Source: Streptomyces sp. 130 (lineage in GTDB: Bacteria > Actinomycetota > Actinomycetes > Streptomycetales > Streptomycetaceae). From it: a DNA stretch of 64,000 bases. The translations under genes and the position numbers were made by a program. Positions 15,392-23,477 of the stretch are shown piece after piece. The notes beneath the pieces were generated by a model that did no database searches, was not told where the DNA came from, and was given only the letters and a program-made list of their open reading frames with translations. The stretch covers positions 34,034-98,033 of the forward strand of contig NZ_VJNO01000025.1 in NCBI RefSeq assembly GCF_007096885.1, read 5' to 3'. Each line of letters opens with the position of its first letter. Positions within the stretch are counted from its first letter, which is position 1.

Positions 15392-16336
15392 GTGCCAACG
15401 TTCACGCACGGTACGGCTGTGTGGGATGTCGCCCGTCCGCAGCGGCCGAGCCGGGTGGCCGGCGTGGCCATGGCCGGATTCGGCGTGCACGACCTGGACG
15501 TGCTGGGCATGGTCCCGCACCCGGCGGTCACACTGCTCCTCGAATTCGGCGCCGGCACGCCCGTCCTCGACCGGGCCGCCGGTGAGCAGCAGCGCGGCTG
15601 CCTCGTCGCCGGGCCCGGGCTCGGTTCCGGGGGAGCGGTGCGGGTGCACGGACAGGACGTGGAGTGCGTGCAGGTGCGGCTGTCCCCGGTGATCGCCCGC
15701 GCGGTCCTCGGTGTGCCGCCCTGCGAGCTCGACGGTGCCGTCGTCCCGCTGGACGCCCTGTGGGGCCGCGAGGCGTCCCGCATCCGCGAACAGCTCGGCG
15801 AAGCCCCGTCCTGGCAGGCCCGCTTCGCGCTCACGGACGCCCTGATCACCCGCCGGTACGCGGCCGGCGGCGCACCGGTCGACCCGGAGGTGGCGTGGGC
15901 CTGGCGGCGGCTCACCGACGGGCACGGCCGGCCCCGGGTCGAGGAGCTCGCCGCCGATGTCGGCTGGAGCCGCAAGCGGCTGTGGTCCCGCTTCCGCTCG
16001 CAGCTCGGCCTGCCGCCCAAGCGCGCGGCGACCCTGCTCCGCTTCGACCACGCCGCCCACCGCCTGGTCGCGGGCGAGGGCCCGGCCCGGGTGGCCGCCG
16101 ACACGGGGTACGCCGACCAGTCCCACCTGCACCGCGACGTCATGGCGTTCACCGGGGCCACCCCGGCGGCACTGGCCGGTGAACCGTTCCTCGCCGTGGA
16201 CGACATCGCCTGGCCGGTCCACCCGGCCGGGGCCGGTTCCGGGGCGAACGCCTCCTTCGGTCCACCGGCCCCGACGGCGCGGTCATCCGGTGCGCGGAGC
16301 GGGCGCTGTCCATTCGATCCGATACATCGATCCTGA
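15392..16336 (+). CDS. AraC-family transcriptional regulator
   Basis: The protein has 314 residues starting at GTG 15392. The C-terminal DNA-binding domain spans about residues 180-265: VEELAADVGWSRKRLWSRFRSQLGLPPKRAATLLRF and GPARVAADTGYADQSHLHRDVMAFTGATPAAL, the two helix-turn-helix units. The N-terminal part is a ligand-sensing domain. TAGCAT (15380-15385) lies 6 nt before the GTG, and the GGAGG is only 1 nt from it, so a leaderless transcript is likely. It is divergent from the hydrolase at 14483. Confidence 0.9.
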   Translation: MPTFTHGTAVWDVARPQRPSRVAGVAMAGFGVHDLDVLGMVPHPAVTLLLEFGAGTPVLDRAAGEQQRGCLVAGPGLGSGGAVRVHGQDVECVQVRLSPVIARAVLGVPPCELDGAVVPLDALWGREASRIREQLGEAPSWQARFALTDALITRRYAAGGAPVDPEVAWAWRRLTDGHGRPRVEELAADVGWSRKRLWSRFRSQLGLPPKRAATLLRFDHAAHRLVAGEGPARVAADTGYADQSHLHRDVMAFTGATPAALAGEPFLAVDDIAWPVHPAGAGSGANASFGPPAPTARSSGARSGRCPFDPIHRS

Positions 16337-16344
16337 TGTAAGGT
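16321..16344 (+). promoter_or_regulatory. MarR operator and -10 of the marR gene
   Basis: TACATC (16323-16328) pairs with GATGTA (16335-16340). The decamer GATACATCGA (16321-16330) recurs in inverted orientation upstream of the MFS gene (18387-18396). TAAGGT (16339-16344) is a -10 placing transcription at the GTG start. The shared element suggests that one regulator controls both genes. Confidence 0.5.
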
Positions 16345-16351
16345 CGTCCGT

Positions 16352-16813
16352 GTGAATGGAGTACAGCTGTTCCTGCTGGGGCGCACACTGATGAAGATCG
16401 GTGAGGAGGCCATTCCCACCGAAGGTCTCGGCAAGCGGCAGATGAGCACCCGGTCGGTGCTGATCGTGATGCTCGACATCTACGCGCACCCGGACACCAC
16501 GGTCGGCGAGATCGCCACCCGCTCCGGTCTGCCGCAGAGTGCGGTGTCCGCGTGCGTGGCCCGGTTGCGGGAGACCGGCTCGGTGGTCACCCGGACCGAC
16601 GACCGGGACCGCCGCCGGACCCTGGTCCGCCAGAACCCCGAGGTGACCGACCGCCGTGCGGAGGTTGCCGCGACACGGGTGGACGATGCCCTGGCCGCAG
16701 CGCTGGGCACCGAGGACCCCGTGGAGGTGACCGAGGTGCTCGCCCTGCTGGAGGCCCTGGCCCGACGGCTGTCGCCGGAGGCCCTGGCCCGGCTGACGCC
16801 CGGTCCGGCCTGA
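16352..16813 (+). CDS. MarR-family transcriptional regulator
   Basis: The protein has 153 residues from GTG 16352. The winged helix-turn-helix is TVGEIATRSGLPQSAVSACVARLRETGSVVTRTDDRDRRRTLVR (about 52-95), including the DxRxxR wing. Flanking helices form the dimer. It is a small-molecule-responsive repressor. It is convergent with the DHA2 MFS pump downstream, and the two promoters share an operator decamer, so it very likely represses itself and that pump. Confidence 0.9.
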   Translation: MNGVQLFLLGRTLMKIGEEAIPTEGLGKRQMSTRSVLIVMLDIYAHPDTTVGEIATRSGLPQSAVSACVARLRETGSVVTRTDDRDRRRTLVRQNPEVTDRRAEVAATRVDDALAAALGTEDPVEVTEVLALLEALARRLSPEALARLTPGPA

Positions 16814-16879
16814 CCCGCGGCACACCGGAGCCGCCCGGGTGCTCGGCGCGGACGCGGTCAGCCTTCCGGCTGAAGCCGT

Positions 16880-18334
16880 TCACACACCTGTCGCCACGGC
16901 CGCCTTCCCGGGGCCCGCTCCGGCGGGTGCCCCCGCCGCCTCCCCGGCCCGGCCGCGGATCAGCGAGCAGGCCAGCGCCCCGGCCAGTACCACGGTGACC
17001 GGCAGCACCGCGGTCACCTGCAGGGCCGCGACGAAGGCGTCCGCGTACGCCTTCCCGCCGGCCAGTTCCGCAGCGAGCCGGCCCTGGAGGAGGGCACCCA
17101 CCGAGGCCGCCCCGATGACCGAACCGGTCTGACGGATCGTGTTGTTGACCCCGGAGGCCGCTCCCGCGAGCCGCGGGTCGACGTCGCGCATCGCTTCCGC
17201 GGACATGGGCGCGATCACGCAGCCGATGCCGAGACCGGTGATCAGGGTGGCCGGCACGAAGGCGTACCAGGAGGAAGCCGGGCCGGCGAGCAGCGCGATC
17301 GCCGCCATCCCCACGGCGTAGAGGGCGAGACCCGCCATCAGCAGGTACTTGCCGCCGACCCGGTCCGACAGCCGGCCCGCGAAGGGCCCCACGGTCATCG
17401 ACACCAGCGAGGACGGGGCGAGTACCAGGCCCGCCTTGACCGCGCTCAGGCCGAGGACGGACTGCAGGTAGAGGTTGAAGGGGAGGACCAGCCCGATCAT
17501 CGCCATCGAGACCAGCGCGACCAGCACCGTCAGCACGGAGAAGTTGCGGTCCTTGAACAGGGCGAACGGCACGAGCGGTTCCCGGTCCTGACGGCCGCGC
17601 TGGTGGACGAGGAACCCGGCGGTCAGCACGGCGCCCGCGCCGAGCAGGCCCCAGATCCTCGGACCCCAGTGGTAGTGCTCACCCTCCTGGAGGGCGAAGG
17701 TCAGGCAGAACAGCGCGCCGGTGGCCAGGAGAACTCCGGCGATGTCGAAGGTCCTGGTCCGCCCTGTCCGCAGATCGGGCACCACCAGGAACGCCAGAGC
17801 CAGTGCGGCGATCCCGACCGGCACGTTCACCAGGAAGATCCAGCGCCATCCCAGGGCGGAGACCAGGACCCCGCCCACGGTCGGGCCCGACAGCGTGGCC
17901 AGCCCCGCCACCATGCCCCAGACGCCCATCGCGGTGCCGCGCCGCTGCGCCGGGAAGACCGACATGATCAGCGTCATCGTCTGCGGTGTGAGCAGCGCGG
18001 CACCGAGACCCTGCACCCCGCGGGCGGCGATCAGCATCACCGGGCCGGTGGCCAGACCGCAGGCGATGCTGGCGGCGGTGAACACCGCGACACCCGCGAT
18101 GAAGAGGTTGCGCGGTCCCCAGACGTCGCCGAGCCGCCCTGCGGTGATCAGCAGCACCGCCAGCACGAGGGCGTAGCCGCTGACCACCCAGAGGGTCTGG
18201 TCGAGGGTCGCCCCCAGTCCGTCGATCATCTCGGGGATCGCGATGTTCACGATCGTCAGGTCCAGCAAGGTCATGAAGAACCCCAGCGACATGGCCGCCA
18301 GCACCGCCCAGGGGTTCCCGGCCCACTTCCGCAT
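16880..18334 (-). CDS. DHA2-family (EmrB/QacA) MFS drug exporter
   Basis: The protein has 484 residues and 14 predicted membrane helices. Family motifs include LDLTIVNIAIPEM (motif D1 type, near residue 25), GRLGDVWGPRNLF (motif A, near 66) and a GVQGLGAALLTPQTM segment near 112. It extrudes drugs or a biosynthetic product by proton antiport. ATG 18334 is preceded by GAGAGGAG. The promoter carries a long inverted repeat containing the decamer found at the marR promoter. Its closeness to the butyrolactone island could make it a self-resistance pump; that is inference. Confidence 0.92.
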   Translation of the reverse strand: MRKWAGNPWAVLAAMSLGFFMTLLDLTIVNIAIPEMIDGLGATLDQTLWVVSGYALVLAVLLITAGRLGDVWGPRNLFIAGVAVFTAASIACGLATGPVMLIAARGVQGLGAALLTPQTMTLIMSVFPAQRRGTAMGVWGMVAGLATLSGPTVGGVLVSALGWRWIFLVNVPVGIAALALAFLVVPDLRTGRTRTFDIAGVLLATGALFCLTFALQEGEHYHWGPRIWGLLGAGAVLTAGFLVHQRGRQDREPLVPFALFKDRNFSVLTVLVALVSMAMIGLVLPFNLYLQSVLGLSAVKAGLVLAPSSLVSMTVGPFAGRLSDRVGGKYLLMAGLALYAVGMAAIALLAGPASSWYAFVPATLITGLGIGCVIAPMSAEAMRDVDPRLAGAASGVNNTIRQTGSVIGAASVGALLQGRLAAELAGGKAYADAFVAALQVTAVLPVTVVLAGALACSLIRGRAGEAAGAPAGAGPGKAAVATGV

Positions 18335-18374
18335 GCGTCCGCTCCTCTCACGCCGTCTGCCGGGCCCTCACCGT

Positions 18375-18410
18375 AATGCATCTTATTCGATGTATCAATA
18401 ATGATGCATT
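18375..18410 (-). promoter_or_regulatory. Long inverted repeat, MarR operator of the MFS gene
   Basis: AATGCATC (18375-18382) pairs with GATGCATT (18403-18410). The inner TTATT/AATAA extends the arms with a one-base slip. The centre (18387-18396) is the complement of the decamer at 16321. It is AT-rich and 40 bp upstream of the MFS ATG. Confidence 0.55.
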
Positions 18411-18446
18411 CTTGGGCCGGTGCCGTGCCGGGAACGTCCGGGCCGG

Positions 18447-19763
18447 TTACGCCGCGGCCGGCGTCCTGTCCCTCGCCCGATGGTGGAAGACTCGCGCGGG
18501 AGCGGGGCGGAAACCCTCCTCGGTGCACCAGGCCTTGTAGTGGGCGTAGGGGCGGCGCTGCGGCAGGTGCCGCTCCTGGAGGAAGCGGCCGATGTGGTCC
18601 TCGGTCGCCGCGTATCCGGCGGTGGCGTGGCGCACCCGTTCCGGGCCGAACAGCCCGGTGGGGGAGGCCAGATGACGCCGTGCGCCGTCCATCAGCCACT
18701 GCAGGACGCCGGGCCCCTCGGCGTCGGCTATCTGGGAGGCGAGATTGCTGATCACGCGTTCGGCCGGGACGGTGCGCTCGAAGGGCAGCAGGCGGATCCG
18801 GCGCCAGAAGGTCAGGCCGCCGGCGGAGACCTGGGGGCGGCTGTTGCCGATCAGCCACAGGTGATGCGTCGGGGCGAACGAGATGACGTCCTGGCGCATC
18901 CGGTGGGCGCGGATGTGTTCCCCGCCGGTCAGCCGCCGCACGCGGGCCTCGTCGAAGGTGTCGTCGGCCCTCGGCTCGTGGCACACGACGAGCCGGCGTC
19001 CGTGCAGCTCGACGAGTTCGGCGGGGTGCGGTCCGGACGGGCCGCGGTCCGTCAGGATGCCGGGGGGCGCGGAATCCGCGTATCCGCCCAGCACGTGCAT
19101 GACGACGCTGAGCAGTACGGACTTGCCGTTCCGGCCGGTGCCCCACAGGAACGGCAGGATCTGCGTGCCGACGTCGCCGGTGATGGAGTAACCGAGCAGC
19201 AGCTGCAGATAGTCGATCATCCGACGGCCCTCGGGGTCGGATCCGAACGTCTCCGTGAGGAAGCGGTGCCACCGGGGCGTCGCCTCGGGCCGCGGCGTCA
19301 CGGCGGTGGCGCGGGAGTGCAAGTGGCGTGCGGGGTCGGGTGGTTCAAGGTGCCCGGTGCGCAGATCGACGACGCCTGACGGGGTGCACAGCGCGTAAGG
19401 GTCGCTGTCCAGGTCATTGGCCTCGACCGCCAGCCCGGGCAGCGTCCTGACCTGAGTGAGCAGCGCCTTCATGCCCGGCGTGGACAGGGTGCGGCGCTTG
19501 TGCGCGACGAGGTCCTCGGCCGCGAAGGAGCCGCTCGGGTCGCTCTCGGCCAGCTGCTCGGCCATGTCGCCCGCCGCCCACAGCAGGGCCTCCTCGCTCC
19601 GGGCGGGGCTCCAGCGGTGACCCTGCCAGGAGTACCAGCCCAGGCCGCGTACGTACCGGAGGCGGTGGCGGTGGACGTCGACGAAGAGCCGGGCGTTGCC
19701 GCAGTCGGTCAGCGACTCCGGCAGCAGCCGGCCTGCGGCACCCGCATGGCCGATTTCGTTCAT
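18447..19763 (-). CDS. Solitary P4-type phage/plasmid primase-helicase
   Basis: The protein has 438 residues. A D5N/P4 domain precedes the superfamily 3 ATPase: Walker A GTGRNGKSVLLSV (about 222-234), then LVVCHEPRADDTFDEARVRRLTGGE and HLWLIGNSRPQV (sensor region). The toprim primase half of phage P4 proteins is absent, as in many actinobacterial elements. The C-terminus stops soon after the winged-helix-like YKAWCTEEGFRPAPARVF, earlier than usual for the family, so the end may be truncated. No integrase, rep or excisionase gene adjoins it, so it is likely a remnant of a phage or integrative element. Confidence 0.82.
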   Translation of the reverse strand: MNEIGHAGAAGRLLPESLTDCGNARLFVDVHRHRLRYVRGLGWYSWQGHRWSPARSEEALLWAAGDMAEQLAESDPSGSFAAEDLVAHKRRTLSTPGMKALLTQVRTLPGLAVEANDLDSDPYALCTPSGVVDLRTGHLEPPDPARHLHSRATAVTPRPEATPRWHRFLTETFGSDPEGRRMIDYLQLLLGYSITGDVGTQILPFLWGTGRNGKSVLLSVVMHVLGGYADSAPPGILTDRGPSGPHPAELVELHGRRLVVCHEPRADDTFDEARVRRLTGGEHIRAHRMRQDVISFAPTHHLWLIGNSRPQVSAGGLTFWRRIRLLPFERTVPAERVISNLASQIADAEGPGVLQWLMDGARRHLASPTGLFGPERVRHATAGYAATEDHIGRFLQERHLPQRRPYAHYKAWCTEEGFRPAPARVFHHRARDRTPAAA

Positions 19764-19842
19764 GTGGCTTCCTTGGGAGTGCGGTTGCCGGCCTGTGAGT
19801 CAGGAGGCAGGTGCCGTGATCGGTGAGATGCGGGCATGCGTG

Positions 19843-19878
19843 GGCCCGGCCGACGAGGCCGCGCTCGCCGGCCGGGCC
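19843..19878 (-). terminator. Terminator of the afsA-like gene
   Basis: GGCCCGGCCG (19843-19852) pairs perfectly with CGGCCGGGCC (19869-19878). It sits 17 bp beyond the stop of the butyrolactone synthase gene. Confidence 0.55.
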
Positions 19879-19894
19879 TGTCTACGGGGGGCGG

Positions 19895-20857
19895 TCAGTC
19901 GCGCCGGTGGTCGACGGGCAGCGGCACGACGTCGGCCACCGCCGTGAACGCGGCGTGCGCGTCCTGGCGGGCCTCGACCGAGACCCTCGTAGTCGCCTGA
20001 TCGGTGGTCGCCCCCGTGGAACTGTGCAGGTGACAGGGCGAGTTGAACTCGATGTACTGGTTGAACGTGATGTCCATCCCGGTCACCATCGCGGGGACCG
20101 CCTGGTCCAGCGACGCGTGCGCGCACTGCCGGACGGCCTCGAGGATGAGCATCCCGGGTGCGTGGTCGAGCGGGTGGTCGAAGAGGATGGGGTGGGCGGT
20201 GTCGACCCGCAACTGCCACTGCGCGGACGCGTCGGTCGGCGACAGGACGACATCGCGCGCCCGGGTCCGGCCGGTCTGCCTGGGCAGCGCCGCCTGCGGA
20301 CGCATGGAGGCCGCAGCCGCCTCCATGAGCGCGGTGGTGTCGGTGCGGCCCCGGCGCAGTCGCTGGTAGACGGCGGGGGAGTGGCAGCCGAAGCCGGTCT
20401 CCGCCACCGCCATCAGCTGCCCGTCGCGGAAGACCTCGATGTTCATCGACATACGGGTGGGCACGGAGCGTTGCAGTTTGATGTCGTGGCAGCGCACGCG
20501 CAGTTCGAGTTCGGCGGGCCGGGCGCGGATGTCCATCTCCTGCGGATTGACCGAGTACTGGAAACGGCTCCAGCTCAGCGCGTATCCCATCGGCATCCCG
20601 TAGGCCGCGTGGGCGAGCAGGGGAAACGTCTGCCGAACCGTCTCGCACAGGAGCATCGGGTCGTAGGTCGCGATGTCGTCGGCGTAGAAGCTGTGGAAGC
20701 GCGGCCACTGTGCCGTGACGCGGAAGGTGTCTGTCGCCGTCTCCTGCCATCCGGTGAGGAAGACCTCTGCGAGTGCTGCCCGGTGTACGTGCTCTCTGGC
20801 CACGGTGGTGGTCAGGGTTATCTCAGGCTGTTCAGGACGTGCGGTTGTAGCCAGCAT
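19895..20857 (-). CDS. AfsA/ScbA-family gamma-butyrolactone synthase
   Basis: The protein has 320 residues, the family length, with two AfsA hot-dog repeats: one with VAREHVHRAALAEVFLTGW near residue 18, the other with HPILFDHPLDHAPGMLILEAVRQCAH near 225. FHSFYADDIATYDPMLLCETVRQ is also diagnostic. The enzyme condenses a beta-ketoacyl donor with dihydroxyacetone phosphate in the first step of A-factor-like signal synthesis. It is divergent from a TetR receptor gene, the canonical AfsA/ArpA arrangement. The acyl chain, and so the signal identity, cannot be predicted. Confidence 0.93.
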   Translation of the reverse strand: MLATTARPEQPEITLTTTVAREHVHRAALAEVFLTGWQETATDTFRVTAQWPRFHSFYADDIATYDPMLLCETVRQTFPLLAHAAYGMPMGYALSWSRFQYSVNPQEMDIRARPAELELRVRCHDIKLQRSVPTRMSMNIEVFRDGQLMAVAETGFGCHSPAVYQRLRRGRTDTTALMEAAAASMRPQAALPRQTGRTRARDVVLSPTDASAQWQLRVDTAHPILFDHPLDHAPGMLILEAVRQCAHASLDQAVPAMVTGMDITFNQYIEFNSPCHLHSSTGATTDQATTRVSVEARQDAHAAFTAVADVVPLPVDHRRD

Positions 20858-20914
20858 GGTCGCTATCCCCCTGTGATTGAGGCCGTGCCTGGTCTCTGTG
20901 AACCCGCTGAGGTC

Positions 20915-20943
20915 TGTAAAATAAAGGTTGTTCGTTTTCGTTG
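20915..20943. promoter_or_regulatory. AT-rich divergent promoter, possible degenerate butyrolactone response element
   Basis: This is the only AT-rich block in the afsA/receptor gap. TAAAAT (20917-20922) is a good -10 for the receptor. AAAATAAAGG and the complement of GTTCGTTTTC (20930-20939) are similar half sites, resembling a degenerate receptor operator. The match is weak. Confidence 0.35.
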
Positions 20944-20962
20944 TCGAGGGAGTGGTGGATCT

Positions 20963-21601
20963 GTGAAGTCAAGGATTCGTCAAGAACGTGCGGTGAGGAC
21001 GCGCGAAGCGATCCTGCAAGCGGCGGCCGAGGTCTTCGACGAGGTCGGCTACTCCAAGGCCAGCATCCGGCTCATCATGGAGCGCGCGCAGGTCACGCAA
21101 GGTGGCATGTACTTCCACTTCAAGTCCAAGCAGGGCATCGCCGAGGCCGTCGTCGCCAGCCAGCAGAGGTTCGTCTCGCTGCCCGAGGGTGAGGACGGTC
21201 TGCAGCGGCTCGTCGACATCACCTTCCACCTGGCGAGCGAACTGCAAACCAACGCGCGCTTCCGCGCCAGCGTCCGACTGGCCGTGGAGCAGGAGGAGTT
21301 CGGGGGCCGCGACGCCACCGCGTACATGGAGTGGGCCGAGCAGTTCCACCGCCAGCTGCTCGCCGCACGTGACCGGAACGAGCTGCGCTTCGGGGTGAAC
21401 GAGCTGGAGTTCGCCACCCTTCTGATGGCCTCCTACACCGGCGTGCAGATATTCTCCAACATCTCCACCGGCCGGGAGGACCTGGTCGACCGCATCGCCT
21501 CGCTGTGGCGCTACCTCCTGCCCGCCCTCGCGCACGAGGACGTCATCAACCGGCTGCGCATCTCACCGCCCGGTTCGCTCGCTGCCGCGAAGGAGGCGTG
21601 A
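20963..21601 (+). CDS. TetR-family gamma-butyrolactone receptor
   Basis: The protein has 212 residues from GTG 20963. The TetR helix-turn-helix is AILQAAAEVFDEVGYSKASIRLIMERAQVTQGGMYFHFKSKQGIAEAVV (about 17-65), whose YFHFKSK end is typical of ArpA/ScbR receptors. The ligand domain keeps a Trp in YMEWAEQFHRQLL near residue 120, the position that contacts butyrolactones in CprB/ArpA. It should repress the divergent afsA-like gene until the lactone accumulates. The reductase starts 7 bp after its stop, so they form one operon. Confidence 0.92.
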   Translation: MKSRIRQERAVRTREAILQAAAEVFDEVGYSKASIRLIMERAQVTQGGMYFHFKSKQGIAEAVVASQQRFVSLPEGEDGLQRLVDITFHLASELQTNARFRASVRLAVEQEEFGGRDATAYMEWAEQFHRQLLAARDRNELRFGVNELEFATLLMASYTGVQIFSNISTGREDLVDRIASLWRYLLPALAHEDVINRLRISPPGSLAAAKEA

Positions 21602-21608
21602 GAGCTCC

Positions 21609-22556
21609 ATGCGCGTCGTGATCACCGGAGCCACCGGATTCATCGGCTCTGCCGTAGTGAACAGCCTGGCCCGGACGCGCGACGCGGCGGCGGACCACCT
21701 CCACCTCACCGCCATCGGACGCAGCTCGGGCCGAGCGGCCACCACGCCCTGCGACGACTGGCACCACGCCGACCTCGCGGACCCCGATTCGCTCAGCCGC
21801 TCCTGCGAGGGCGCCGACGTCCTCCTCCACCTCGGCGGCACACTCGGCCCGGACCCGCAGACCTGCCACACCGTCAACGTCGCCGGCACCGCGGCCCTGA
21901 TGCGGGAGGCCCGGCGCGCCCGGGTCGGGCGCATCGTCCACCTGTCCACGGCCGCCGTGTACGGCAAGGGGCCGCACCACGGCCCGGACATCGGCGAGGT
22001 CGAGCCGGCCCCGGTGTCGGCCGCCAGTGCCACGCGCCTTCAGGCCGAGCGTTACGCACTCGACGCGGGGGCGACCGTGCTGCGCCCCGGGCTCGTCCTC
22101 GGCAGGGGCGACCGCTGGGTCATCCCCGCGCTCCATGAACTCACGGCGCGCGTACCGGCGTTATGGGGAGGCGGCCGCGCGCGGCTGTCGGCGGTCGTCG
22201 TCGAGCGCCTTGCCGCGCTCGTCACGGCCCTGGCGCTGCGCCCCGGCCCGACGCCCGCCGGTGTCTTCCACGCCAGCCATCCGCAACCGGTCACCGTCGG
22301 GCAACTGCTGACTGCCCTGGCCGGTCTCGGCGTGCTGCCCCCCGTCACCGAGCCGTGGCCGTGGGACCGGTGCCTCACCGCCTTCCACGCCACCCATGGC
22401 ACCCGCAGCGAGCGGCAGTTCCATCTGCTCGCCCAGGACCACTGGTACCGCAGCGACACCATCTGGAAGGCCGCGGCCCAGGACCCCGGCCCCCCGCCCC
22501 AGCAGGACCTGGAGCCGTCCGCCGCCTGGTACCGCGACCTCGTGACCGCCGGCTAG
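21609..22556 (+). CDS. NAD-dependent epimerase/reductase of the butyrolactone island
   Basis: The protein has 315 residues of the extended SDR type. The cofactor motif is GATGFIGSA (about 7-15). HLSTAAVYGKG carries the catalytic Ser. The usual YxxxK is replaced by ATRLQAERYAL, where an expected Tyr/Lys pair is not clear, so the mechanism is uncertain. Located directly behind the receptor, it is a candidate for a reduction step in butyrolactone synthesis, like other SDR genes in such islands. This role is inference. Its stop shares CTAG with the converging TetR gene. Confidence 0.82.
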   Translation: MRVVITGATGFIGSAVVNSLARTRDAAADHLHLTAIGRSSGRAATTPCDDWHHADLADPDSLSRSCEGADVLLHLGGTLGPDPQTCHTVNVAGTAALMREARRARVGRIVHLSTAAVYGKGPHHGPDIGEVEPAPVSAASATRLQAERYALDAGATVLRPGLVLGRGDRWVIPALHELTARVPALWGGGRARLSAVVVERLAALVTALALRPGPTPAGVFHASHPQPVTVGQLLTALAGLGVLPPVTEPWPWDRCLTAFHATHGTRSERQFHLLAQDHWYRSDTIWKAAAQDPGPPPQQDLEPSAAWYRDLVTAG

Positions 22557-23134
22557 GGCCGGCTGCGCCGGGCACCCCGGAAGGCCAGTTCGCACACTTC
22601 CGCCAGGCGGTCGGCGTTGCCCGAGCCGTTCGGGGCCGAGCGGCGCCGTGCCTCCGCGCCGCGGGCCAGGTACTCGGCGAGGTCCACCACGTCCTGCGCC
22701 GACACCTCGGGGTACAACTGACCGTCGGCGCTGGCCCGTCGGGCCAGGTCGGCGACCTCGGGGAGCCACACCTCCGTGAGCATGTCCGCCGTCGAGCGCT
22801 CGTGCGCGAGGCGCAGCGCCGCCCGGGTCATGACGTCCCGCTTCAACAGGTCCGCGAAGGCCACGATCAGCTCGGTCACCGTCCGCAGGGGAGCGCCATT
22901 CGTCATGATGGCCTCCAGGGCGGCTGCCGCCCTTTGCCTGCCCTCCTGCTCCACCGCCTCCGCGAGATCCGCCTTGTTCGCGAAGTGGAACGTGATCGCC
23001 CCGACGGACATCTGTGCGGTGCCGCAGACCTGGGCCAGGGACGTGGAGCTGTAACCGGTTTCGTCGAAGTGGTGTGCTGCCGCTTCGAGCAAGCTCGACC
23101 GTGTCCTGGTAGCCCGATTCTGTCGCTTGACCAT
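22553..23134 (-). CDS. TetR-family pseudo-gamma-butyrolactone receptor
   Basis: The protein has 193 residues from ATG 23134, preceded by GGAGAAGG. The helix-turn-helix is SSLLEAAAHHFDETGYSSTSLAQVCGTAQMSVGAITFHFANKADLAEAV (about 13-60), close to ScbR2/BarB-type proteins with the FHFANK ending. A second receptor-like gene beside an AfsA/ArpA pair is typical. Such proteins often bind end products rather than butyrolactones and control antibiotic genes. Its gene is divergent from the IS701-like gene. Confidence 0.85.
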   Translation of the reverse strand: MVKRQNRATRTRSSLLEAAAHHFDETGYSSTSLAQVCGTAQMSVGAITFHFANKADLAEAVEQEGRQRAAAALEAIMTNGAPLRTVTELIVAFADLLKRDVMTRAALRLAHERSTADMLTEVWLPEVADLARRASADGQLYPEVSAQDVVDLAEYLARGAEARRRSAPNGSGNADRLAEVCELAFRGARRSRP

Positions 23135-23477
23135 GCCTTCTCCGGCGTCGAGTGGTAACTGGGTGGGCCCGTCGGCCGACTGGCACGCGGGGTCCCACCC
23201 CCCTCCCGCGAACTGCGGGGACTGCAGTGTGTAGACCTGGTGAAGCACACAGCAATGCACAGTTGCCGAAGATGAGGGCACTTTCTGCGCGTCTGCGGCC
23301 CCGGAGCGGAGGGGTAGGGCGAGTGGGCGAAAAATTACCCTAAGTGTCGTGATTGCGTGGCGACTTCACGAAGTTGCTTGACAGGGGGACGTGGAACTAA
23401 CAAAAAAAACGGGCGATCGTTATCCTTCTGCTCGTTGGAGTGGACCTGATCCGCTGGAGAAGGGGGAGGATCTTCAC
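23135..23477. other. 343-bp divergent regulatory region
   Basis: No gene is apparent. A consensus -35 TTGACA lies at 23378-23383 without an obvious well-spaced -10. ACTTC-AC-GAAGT (centred near 23368) is a short inverted repeat. An A-run (23402-23409) followed by CGGGCGATCG gives a sharp drop in GC, typical of butyrolactone-controlled promoters. No full response element could be identified by eye. Confidence 0.4.

Noticed and set aside
23397..23440. Possible full gamma-butyrolactone response element before the IS701-like gene
   Set aside because: An A-run followed by CGGGCGATCG is suggestive, but the two halves do not match each other or the known 22-bp palindrome closely enough.
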